18,774 nucleotides of DNA from an uncultured Desulfuromonadales bacterium. Its GTDB lineage: Bacteria > Desulfobacterota > Desulfuromonadia > Desulfuromonadales > Geopsychrobacteraceae. A model generated the notes under the pieces. That model saw only the letters and a list, made by a program, of their open reading frames with translations. It was not told the origin of the DNA and searched no databases. A program made the translations under genes and the position numbers. The stretch spans positions 1 to 18,774 of the forward strand of contig CALZHQ010000085.1 of assembly GCA_945787295.1 (NCBI GenBank), read 5' to 3'. Of the stretch, positions 7,416-14,108 are shown in pieces (within the stretch, counting starts at the first letter, position 1; every line of letters begins with the position of its first letter).

Positions 7416-10217
7416 TTATTTCAGGATCGTTAACAGTTCACGGGCAATCACAGCAGAACCTGAACCATCCACGAGGTCCGGCAGTAAACCTTCAACCTGC
7501 CCTGACAAACGGTCCATTTTCTGCTTTTTCAGACTGCTAAACAGCGGGTCGAGCAATGCCAGATCCTCTGAACCTTCTTCGCTCAGCGCTGCCTTGAGTT
7601 GTTGCAGTTTACTCTCGAGCGCCAGGTAGAAATCGGCGACATACTGGTTGTTATTCTTCTTGGAGCGAGCCATCAGCAGCTTGCCATCAGTCGTTCCGGC
7701 AACCAGGTCCTTGCCTCTGACACCGGTCAGGTCGAGGGCGAAAAGCCGGGCAATCGGCCCGTCTTTAACTTCGACCTTCTTCATGGTGAGAGCACCGGCG
7801 CTGTAAACTGCGTGATGAACCTGACCTTCAGCAGCGATCAGCAGCTCACGCTGGCCATCACCGTTCCAGTCGACGAAAGTTGGCGCGGCGGCCTCCATAA
7901 AAGTCACCAGTAGCTGCGGCCCAGCCAGTTGCGGTGCGGCATCGGTTGCCAGGTTACGGAACAGAACAAGCTCTCCATCACCACTGCCAACGACCAGATC
8001 CTTGTCGCCATCAGCATCGATATCTGCAACGGCCGGCACGGCAGCACTGCCAACCGCAGCCAGCATGGTCGGGGTATCGGTAAAACCGAAATCGCCCTGA
8101 TTGAGGTACAGCCAGACCGCACCATCAGCAGTTCCAATCACCAGATCCTGCAGGTAATCGTTATTCCAATCGATCAAGCAGGGAGTCCCACCAGCCAGTT
8201 GTGGCAGCGTCAGAAATTTCTCGGCCTGGAAGCTGACTTTGCGGGTTTCAGTCAAACCATCGGCAAGCTCCTGTTCGTTGTTCAGGAGACCGGGGTGGTA
8301 ATGAATGCTGCCGTCAGCATGGGTCAGCAATAAATCTTCAATCCCATCAAGATTGAGATCTGCTATCAATGGAGCAATCACCGATCCATTTTTGACTGCT
8401 TTGCCGGCAACTTTAAGAGATTTAAAAGCCAGATCATTCGGCAGTTGCGCCGGCTGCAATTCCACATAAATTTCACTGCGGACATCGGTCTTGATTTCAA
8501 CCGGCTGCACGAACGGCTCAAATCCGGCCCGCTCAACCACCAATTGATATTTACCTTCCGGCAAGTCACGCAGGGTCACCGGTGCTTCGCCAATAAACTG
8601 GCCGGCATAACCGTGATGACCGCCAAGATAAGCACGGGCACCTGGCATATTGGCCGTAACGCTCAGCAGCGATGCCTGATAAAGAAAACTGCCATCAGCG
8701 GTAGAAACCGTTTCCAGGCCATGATTATCGATCGCGGTGACCTGCCAGGAATAGGTCTCGCCCGGCTCGAGCAGGGCATTCCAATCGGTCATGTCCCGCT
8801 GGGTCGCGGCCAATTCTTCGGTAAAAACAATTTCCGTAAATTCAGCATCGGTAGCAACTTCAAGCCGATAGTTGACACTGTCGAAGGGGTCGGCGTCAGT
8901 CGCGGCCAGCCACTCGAACAGAGAGTCGCTTTTTACGGGCTCGCTCGCCAGCGGTGCAATCAGCTCAGGAACGCTCGGCGCTGCCTGCTCGGCATTGACG
9001 TAAAAACTCTGCAGATCTGACCAGTCCGATTCTGCCTGACCGTCAAATGCCTGCACCTGCCACTGATAAAGACTGTTCTCGGTTAATTCGACATCAAAGA
9101 CGACTGAGGTCATTGTCGGCTGCTCAGCGACAGTCAAGGCTGTCACCAGACTCTGAGCAGCATCAAACAGCTTGACGTTATAGCTGATTTCGTCCTGCTC
9201 ATCTGCATCTATTGCGTTGCTAAATTGCAGATCCGGTGTACGGGTAACAGCTTCACTGCCACCAATTGGTGCAACCGGGACTGGAATTTCCGGGGCATGA
9301 TTGACCGCAACCGGGTTCTGCGCGCCATCGATACCGTAAATGTCGACCTGCATATCTGCCTGCACAACAAACAGGCGGTTGGTCACGGCATCATAAGCCA
9401 TCGCCAGAGGACGGTTCAGACCTGCGCGGCTATAACTCAGGAGCGGAGTGCCGTTGGCATCAAGGACACGAATCGTCATATCTTCGATATCACTGGCATA
9501 AAAACGGTCAGCAGAATCAAATGTCATTCCACCAAAAAACCGCACCGGTGCCGAGCCGAAACCATTACTGGCCAGAATCGAGTTTTGCAGGTTTCCTGAA
9601 CGATCATAAACTGCGACCTTCGGCTGTAAACCGGCCGACCTGGCCACAACAGAATCTGAGAGATAGATCTGATCGGTGGCAGGACGGAACACCAGGCTGG
9701 AGTTCGCAACAAAGCTTGCCCCCAGCAGCCCGCTTGAAGACCCATCAGGATTGAAGACCTTGACATGGCGGCGATTCAAATCGACAACATAGATGTTGCC
9801 GTCGGAGTCAAGATCGATCGGTCCGGCAGCAACAAACTCACCGGCACCCTGACCCAGATGCCCGAGCGGCTGACCGTCGACAGCAAAAACAACAACCTTG
9901 TCAATCGCTGAAGCGTAAATACGATCACCAGCAGCAGTCACTGCCAGACCGGCCCCGGAGACTGGCTCCTGGTCCATAACCAACTGTTCGCGACCGAATC
10001 TATCGAATTTGAAAATCTTCTGCAGGCGGGCATCAGCAATAAACAGATTACCGCTGCTGTCAACATCGATCCGCGTTGGAGCGCGTAATCCGGCCTTGAT
10101 TTCACCCAGCAATTCAAGCTGTGGCGCTTGCGCTGCGGTGGAATGGCTGGGCCATATAACGGCCAGTGCCAGCGATATGACTGCAACAAGACAGATATTC
10201 ATCCAGGAGCGGATCAT
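7416..10217 (-). CDS. Secreted NHL-propeller / FN3-like / PEGA / FG-GAP mosaic protein
   Basis: This 933-residue exported protein has a signal peptide (hydrophobic about 7-21, cleavage near STAA at 26-29). Residues about 32-297 form NHL-type beta-propeller repeats (for example APTRIDVDSSGNLFIADA and GPIDLDSDGNIYVVDLNRR). Two fibronectin-III-like segments follow (about 307-407 and 412-514, each with a YxWQVxAxD strand), then a PEGA domain (about 517-590, with LPEGKYQLVVERAGFEPF). FG-GAP/VCBS-like repeats occupy about 610-850, with acidic loops at 620-628, 683-691, 732-740 and 783-791, and a helical tail ends the protein. It has no heme motif and no cysteine cluster. GGAGG lies 7 bases before the ATG; a longer frame starting at 10268 lacks such support. 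It is the first gene after the sigma-54 promoter and leads the cytochrome genes, so a scaffold, surface-binding or cytochrome-partner role is inferred. Confidence 0.88.
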   Translation of the reverse strand: MIRSWMNICLVAVISLALAVIWPSHSTAAQAPQLELLGEIKAGLRAPTRIDVDSSGNLFIADARLQKIFKFDRFGREQLVMDQEPVSGAGLAVTAAGDRIYASAIDKVVVFAVDGQPLGHLGQGAGEFVAAGPIDLDSDGNIYVVDLNRRHVKVFNPDGSSSGLLGASFVANSSLVFRPATDQIYLSDSVVARSAGLQPKVAVYDRSGNLQNSILASNGFGSAPVRFFGGMTFDSADRFYASDIEDMTIRVLDANGTPLLSYSRAGLNRPLAMAYDAVTNRLFVVQADMQVDIYGIDGAQNPVAVNHAPEIPVPVAPIGGSEAVTRTPDLQFSNAIDADEQDEISYNVKLFDAAQSLVTALTVAEQPTMTSVVFDVELTENSLYQWQVQAFDGQAESDWSDLQSFYVNAEQAAPSVPELIAPLASEPVKSDSLFEWLAATDADPFDSVNYRLEVATDAEFTEIVFTEELAATQRDMTDWNALLEPGETYSWQVTAIDNHGLETVSTADGSFLYQASLLSVTANMPGARAYLGGHHGYAGQFIGEAPVTLRDLPEGKYQLVVERAGFEPFVQPVEIKTDVRSEIYVELQPAQLPNDLAFKSLKVAGKAVKNGSVIAPLIADLNLDGIEDLLLTHADGSIHYHPGLLNNEQELADGLTETRKVSFQAEKFLTLPQLAGGTPCLIDWNNDYLQDLVIGTADGAVWLYLNQGDFGFTDTPTMLAAVGSAAVPAVADIDADGDKDLVVGSGDGELVLFRNLATDAAPQLAGPQLLVTFMEAAAPTFVDWNGDGQRELLIAAEGQVHHAVYSAGALTMKKVEVKDGPIARLFALDLTGVRGKDLVAGTTDGKLLMARSKKNNNQYVADFYLALESKLQQLKAALSEEGSEDLALLDPLFSSLKKQKMDRLSGQVEGLLPDLVDGSGSAVIARELLTILK

Positions 10218-10224
10218 ATTAAAT

Positions 10225-10229
10225 CCTCC
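10225..10229 (-). promoter_or_regulatory. Shine-Dalgarno for mosaic protein gene
   Basis: GGAGG on the minus strand lies 7 bases upstream of the ATG at 10217. It fixes the start there, directly before the signal peptide. Confidence 0.65.
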
Positions 10230-10282
10230 AAATAAGAGACCTTTAAGCCCTTTGTGCACTTCTCGCACTCTTTATCATTTGA

Positions 10283-10301
10283 TGCAAGATTAAGTCTTGC
10301 A
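10283..10301. promoter_or_regulatory. Perfect 7-5-7 dyad overlapping the -12 element
   Basis: The plus strand reads TGCAAGA, TTAAG, TCTTGCA: a perfect 7-base inverted repeat with a 5-base spacer. The right arm (in plus coordinates) contains the -12 TTGCA box, and the dyad covers the expected transcription start. It could be an operator or a 5' leader hairpin; no protein can be assigned. Confidence 0.45.
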
Positions 10302-10313
10302 AATAAAGTACCA
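10298..10313 (-). promoter_or_regulatory. Sigma-54 (RpoN) -24/-12 promoter of the cytochrome operon
   Basis: The minus strand reads TGGTACTTTATTTGCA, matching the sigma-54 consensus TGGCAC-N5-TTGCA at all but one position, with exactly 10 bases between the GG and GC dinucleotides. The start would fall near 10287, giving a leader of about 70 bases before the ATG at 10217. The neighbouring upstream gene encodes a sigma-54-dependent activator, which supports the call. No clear upstream activator site was recognised in 10314-10430. Confidence 0.75.
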
Positions 10314-10345
10314 GAGAAGGTTAGAAGCTCGCTCTCGCCAAAGAC

Positions 10346-10388
10346 AAAAAAGGCGGGAATTTTAATGTGTTAGAAAAATTCCCGCCTT
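10346..10388 (-). terminator. Rho-independent terminator after the response regulator gene
   Basis: A perfect 14-base stem (10350-10363 with 10375-10388, AAGGCGGGAATTTT and its complement) encloses an 11-base loop. In the minus direction the stem runs into a T-rich tract (TTTTTTGTCTTT). It ends the kinase/regulator unit and separates it from the sigma-54 promoter of the cytochrome operon. Confidence 0.9.
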
Positions 10389-10426
10389 GATGTCAGGCTA
10401 AATATATATAAGACTTAATAAAAAGT

Positions 10427-11797
10427 CTATAAGAATTTGAATTTTTTCATTCGGTAGCGGAAGGCATCGATCCCAAGATTTAACTTCTTGGCTGCTTTTG
10501 ATTGGTTACCCTCAGTCACATCAAGGGCTTGGCGGATCAATTCACGTTCGACATCATCGATATCGATCCCCTCTGGAGGCAAAATAAACTCTAACGGTCC
10601 GGCACTCAGCCCACTGGCTTGCGAAACCAGCTCACGTGGCAAATGCTCAAGCTGCATTATTTCTTCATTTTCCAGGATAATTGCCCGCTCAATGACATTT
10701 CTCAGCTCACGGACATTACCCGGCCAGTCGTACTCAAGCAGGAACTGTTCTGCCTGTTCGGAAATATCCTTGACCGACTTGCCGAATTCACTGTTGAACT
10801 GACTGATGAAGTATCTGGCCAGCACCAGAATATCCTTTCGCCGTTCCCGCAACGGCGAAAGGAAAATCGGAATAACCTGCAAACGATAGTAGAGATCGTT
10901 GCGGAAACTCTTTTCCTTGATTGCCGCCAGCAGGTCCTTGTTGGTCGCCGAAACAATCCGCACGTCAACATGAATATCCTTGGTGCCTCCCACGCGGCGA
11001 AAAGCACGATCTTCAAGCACCCGTAGCAGCTTGGCCTGTATCCCCTGCGGCATATCACCAATTTCATCAAGAAAAACGGTGCCACCATCGGCCATTTCGA
11101 ACAAGCCTTTTTTCAGTGTCTTAGCGTCGGTAAAGGCCCCCTTTTCGTGCCCCATCAACTCGCTCTCCAGCAGAGTTTCAGGAACTGCAGCACAATTGAT
11201 CGCCATAAATGGCTTGTCGGCGCGACCACTTTCATAGTGGATCGCCTTGGCAACCAGCTCCTTACCGGTACCGCTCTCCCCCTGGACCAGCACGGTTCCA
11301 GCATCACTCTGGGCGATTTTACGAATCATGCTGAGAACATGTTTCAGCTCATCACTCTCACCGATAATTCCGTCGATGCTGAACTTCTTCGGCTGCGTGG
11401 AACGCAACTGAGCGACTTCACGTTTCAGCTCCTGGTTTTCCAGCGCCTTTTTGATGACAATCGCCAGCTCATCCAGGTTAAACGGTTTATTGATGTAGTC
11501 GTAAGCGCCCAACCGCATCGCTTTGACCGCGGTCTCCAGAACCCCGAGGGCAGTGACCATTATGACGATCACCTCCTCGTCCATCTCCTTAACCTTTTCC
11601 AGGACTTCCATACCGTTCATACCCGGCAGCTGGACATCGAGCAGCATCAGGTCGGGAGAGACCTCCTGGATCAACCGCAGGGCATCCTCACCCGACCCCG
11701 CCGTCGACACTTCATAGCCTTGTTTCTTAAGGTTCTGATCAAGTGACCAACGGATCAGATGTTCATCATCGACAACCAGTATCTTGTTTTTTCGCAC
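10427..11797 (-). CDS. NtrC-family sigma-54-dependent response regulator
   Basis: This 456-residue protein has all three domains of an NtrC-type activator. The receiver domain (about 4-118) has acidic residues D10 and D11, phospho-acceptor D54, T82 and K104. The AAA+ domain (about 143-370) has Walker A GESGTGKE (173-180), Walker B GGTVFLDE (238-245) and the sigma-54 contact loop as GAFTDA (220-225), where the classical form is GAFTGA. A Fis-type helix-turn-helix covers about 417-456. It starts with GTG, preceded by AAGGAG 10 bases upstream that overlaps the stop of the kinase gene; the 14-base gap implies co-transcription and cognate pairing. The nearest sigma-54 promoter is the one driving the cytochrome operon, so that operon is its most likely target (inference). 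Confidence 0.95.
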   Translation of the reverse strand: MRKNKILVVDDEHLIRWSLDQNLKKQGYEVSTAGSGEDALRLIQEVSPDLMLLDVQLPGMNGMEVLEKVKEMDEEVIVIMVTALGVLETAVKAMRLGAYDYINKPFNLDELAIVIKKALENQELKREVAQLRSTQPKKFSIDGIIGESDELKHVLSMIRKIAQSDAGTVLVQGESGTGKELVAKAIHYESGRADKPFMAINCAAVPETLLESELMGHEKGAFTDAKTLKKGLFEMADGGTVFLDEIGDMPQGIQAKLLRVLEDRAFRRVGGTKDIHVDVRIVSATNKDLLAAIKEKSFRNDLYYRLQVIPIFLSPLRERRKDILVLARYFISQFNSEFGKSVKDISEQAEQFLLEYDWPGNVRELRNVIERAIILENEEIMQLEHLPRELVSQASGLSAGPLEFILPPEGIDIDDVERELIRQALDVTEGNQSKAAKKLNLGIDAFRYRMKKFKFL

Positions 11798-11811
11798 TGA
11801 CTACGTTCTCC

Positions 11812-13320
11812 TTAGCTCTTGCCATTCATATTTTCAGTCATTAACGAAGCCACCTCCCGATCGTCCGCCGCCGGAAGCTCCAGAGTAAAGCAGGCACCAT
11901 GCCCCACTTCACTTGCCACCCGCAGAGACCCTCCATTCGCCAGCATCAGCTGCCGACAGATAGGGAGTCCCAGCCCGGTTCCTTCTGTTTTACTGGTATA
12001 AAAAGGGGTAAAAATATTCTTCAGTTCCTCCTCCGGGATCCCCGGACCGGTATCACGGACATCAACCCGGATCCAATCGCGCCCATCCCGGGTAAATTTT
12101 TCTGTCTGAATGGAAAGAACTCCGCCATCCTTCATCGCCTGCAGGCCGTTGATCATCAGGTTGAGCAGCACCTGCTGAAGCTGTTTCTGATCGCTCCAGA
12201 CCAGCGGCAGGTTCCGGGTTAACTCTTCGATCCAGTTAACATTCTTCGCTTCCGGATGTTGCGAGGCAAACAGCTGAGTCTGCTTGATCAGATTATTGAT
12301 GTCGATATAGGCAAACTCCGGTTCCCCCGGCTTACCGAAATAGAGCAGATCGGTGACGGTTTTATTCAAACGAATGACTTGCTTCTGAATCTCGCTCATG
12401 ACCTCGCGGCGCGGATCATCGGCCGGGTAATCATCCGCCAACACATCGATAGCGCCACCGATTCCGGCCAATGGATTTTTTATCTCATGGGCCAATCCGG
12501 CCGCCATTTCACCGATCGAAGCGAGCCGCTCGGCACGTTCCATCTGCTGATAATGGATCTGCTGCAATTCTTTCTGCGCCTGCTCAAGATTGCCGACCAT
12601 CGAATTGAAACCGTGCATCAACTGACCAACTTCGTCATGGATCCGATCCGGCATCCGCACTCTCAGATCTCCCGCTTCGACCTGCCCCATCCCTTTTGAC
12701 AACTGACGCAACGGATTGCGCAGCATTCGGGTCATAATCAATGAAATGCCGAGGGTCAGAATGATCAGGTTGACCAAGGTTGAATGAACAAAAATCGTGC
12801 TGGTTTCACGGAGTTGCTCTGACATGTGGGCGAGGGAGAAATCGAGGCTGAGCACGCCGATCAGGCCATCTTTTGTCTTGTGGCATTTGAAACAGCTCTC
12901 TTCACCAATAATCGACTGCTGCAAAGTCAGAACCGGGCTGCCATCCTCAGTCTCATAAACCCTCTGTTCTTGATTCTGCAGAAAAATACTAAAAGCCGTT
13001 TGAGAGACTTTTTGACCCAGCATTTCAGGACGTGCAGAACGCAGAATGACCCCGTTACGGTCAAAAATATAGATTCCGAGCAACTCATGACTTTTGCCGA
13101 CTTTTTCCAGAGTCGACTGCACATTGGGGTAATTCCCGGTCGACATGGAATGAAAGATAGAGCGCTCGATGGTACCGAGCATTAATTTGGCACTTTGCCG
13201 ATGCACATCGATCAAATGCCCCTGCTCGCGATGCAGGTGATACATGGCAAAGGAGCCAACACCGACAATCAGCAGCAGAACGTTCAGCAGAATAACTCGA
13301 CTGATCAGGCTATTGAACAA
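11812..13320 (-). CDS. Membrane sensor histidine kinase with periplasmic c-type heme motif
   Basis: This 502-residue kinase has a transmembrane helix (about 9-27), a periplasmic sensor region (about 30-172), a second helix (about 176-197), HAMP (about 198-250), a HisKA domain with H278 in HEIKNPL, and an HATPase domain with N box (NLMING, 387-392), DTGPGIP (423-429) and GTGLGL (447-452). The periplasmic part ends with CFKCH (143-147) followed by GVLSLDFS, a c-type heme site. Periplasmic PAS-like domains with covalent c-heme are known from Geobacter sulfurreducens chemoreceptors GSU0582 and GSU0935, so redox or ligand sensing through heme is likely. TTG at 13320 is chosen because GGAGAAG lies 5 bases upstream, directly before the first membrane helix; an in-frame GTG at 13383 lacks a convincing site. 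Confidence 0.93.
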   Translation of the reverse strand: MFNSLISRVILLNVLLLIVGVGSFAMYHLHREQGHLIDVHRQSAKLMLGTIERSIFHSMSTGNYPNVQSTLEKVGKSHELLGIYIFDRNGVILRSARPEMLGQKVSQTAFSIFLQNQEQRVYETEDGSPVLTLQQSIIGEESCFKCHKTKDGLIGVLSLDFSLAHMSEQLRETSTIFVHSTLVNLIILTLGISLIMTRMLRNPLRQLSKGMGQVEAGDLRVRMPDRIHDEVGQLMHGFNSMVGNLEQAQKELQQIHYQQMERAERLASIGEMAAGLAHEIKNPLAGIGGAIDVLADDYPADDPRREVMSEIQKQVIRLNKTVTDLLYFGKPGEPEFAYIDINNLIKQTQLFASQHPEAKNVNWIEELTRNLPLVWSDQKQLQQVLLNLMINGLQAMKDGGVLSIQTEKFTRDGRDWIRVDVRDTGPGIPEEELKNIFTPFYTSKTEGTGLGLPICRQLMLANGGSLRVASEVGHGACFTLELPAADDREVASLMTENMNGKS

Positions 13321-13325
13321 TTCAA

Positions 13326-13332
13326 CTTCTCC
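13326..13332 (-). promoter_or_regulatory. Shine-Dalgarno deciding a TTG start for the sensor kinase
   Basis: GGAGAAG on the minus strand is 5 bases upstream of TTG at 13320 and supports this rare start over the GTG at 13383. Confidence 0.55.
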
Positions 13333-13413
13333 GCAATGTTGGCAAACGGCAAGGACGCACGGCGATAGAGCGTTGCTTTCCACCTAAACGCAATCTGGTG
13401 GCACATATCAGCT

Positions 13414-13965
13414 TTACAGATCAGCGGAGCAACATTCATCGGCGCCGGAAAGATAAGCATAAATCAACTCATCGAGAGTCGGTTCGCGGCGGGTCTGGCG
13501 TTTGGACTGGCGAAACTTATCGACAATCGGTTCCTCAACAATCTTGATCGGTTCTGCGGCAGCGACTGGCGGCTCCGGTGCCACAGGTTTTGCTTCCGGC
13601 AAAAGCTCTGCCTCAGCAACCGGCTCGGTCTCTACTGCTTGAACCGACTCCGCCTCAGGTACCGGTTCTGCATTAGTCGTCACACCTTCGAGTGCGATCC
13701 CCAGCGTGACAATCCGTTCGTCAAACTCCCCTTGAGTTAAACGACGTAACATCCCCTTATGCTGTTCTTTGGCCAGATCCTCAACCACCTGATTGAGGTT
13801 GTCGACTTTCAGGATATCGGCATAAACCGTTTTCTGCGAAGAGATAATGGTCCCGCCATGGTAAAGCAAGGTCACCAAATGCGGGTTTTTAGAACCACTA
13901 TCTTCGGTCTGCACGTGAAAGCCGACCCCTTTGTAACTGACATTGTGGTTGAATCCAACAATCAT
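13414..13965 (-). CDS. Conserved deltaproteobacterial protein of unknown function
   Basis: This 183-residue protein has no signal peptide or membrane helix. Residues 1-90 form a compact domain beginning MIVGFNHNVSYKG, with FHVQTEDSG, LLYHGGTIISSQK and HKGMLRRL. I recognise this pattern from uncharacterised proteins of Geobacter, Desulfuromonas and myxobacteria but know no function. Residues about 97-148 are a Pro/Glu/Ala/Val-rich linker, and the tail has a basic patch (FRQSKRQTRR) and a short conserved-looking end (TLDELIYAYLSG, then CC). GAGG lies 6 bases before the ATG at 13965; a TTG four codons earlier is less likely. It is 93 bases upstream of the heme sensor kinase on the same strand and probably co-transcribed, which could link it to the signalling pathway, though that is a guess. 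Confidence 0.8.
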   Translation of the reverse strand: MIVGFNHNVSYKGVGFHVQTEDSGSKNPHLVTLLYHGGTIISSQKTVYADILKVDNLNQVVEDLAKEQHKGMLRRLTQGEFDERIVTLGIALEGVTTNAEPVPEAESVQAVETEPVAEAELLPEAKPVAPEPPVAAAEPIKIVEEPIVDKFRQSKRQTRREPTLDELIYAYLSGADECCSADL

Positions 13966-13999
13966 TGGTAACCTCAAGAACTGCGAATCTGGTCCAGAA

Positions 14000-14029
14000 C
14001 TTATACCGCGAAATGGCGAAATGAATCAA
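14000..14029 (-). promoter_or_regulatory. Candidate sigma-70-type promoter for the unknown-protein/kinase/regulator unit
   Basis: On the minus strand TTGATT (14024-14029) and TATAAG (14000-14005) are separated by 18 bases. This would start transcription near 13993, about 28 bases before the ATG at 13965. Confidence 0.45.
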
Positions 14030-14078
14030 CTATCTTCTTGAAAGGAAAGGAATTTTGAGATTCCGCGAAATAACGAAA
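14003..14078. repeat. Pair of 19-base imperfect direct repeats
   Basis: ATACCGCGAAATGGCGAAA (14003-14021) and ATTCCGCGAAATAACGAAA (14060-14078) agree at 16 of 19 positions, with starts 57 bases apart. The first copy overlaps the candidate -10/-35 spacer. They may be binding sites for one regulator; none is identified. Confidence 0.45.
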
Positions 14079-14104
14079 CGGTCTCGACTCTGCAGCCGAG
14101 GCCG
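14068..14104 (-). terminator. Weak candidate terminator after metH
   Basis: In the minus direction CGGCCTCG (14097-14104) can pair with CGAGACCG (14079-14086), one mismatch, around a 10-base loop, followed by TTTCGTTATTT. The stem is short and the T-tract is interrupted. Confidence 0.4.
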
Positions 14105-14108
14105 CCAT

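Noticed and set aside
10411..10428. Small hairpin AGACTT/AAGTCT overlapping the stop of the response regulator as a terminator or activator site.
   Set aside because: Only a 6-base AT-rich stem without a suitable T-tract; the strong terminator at 10346-10388 lies just beyond.
13321..13383. Longer N-terminus of the sensor kinase from GTG at 13383, containing a CQHC pair.
   Set aside because: No good ribosome site, the added residues precede the membrane helix without family resemblance, and GGAGAAG fits the TTG at 13320.
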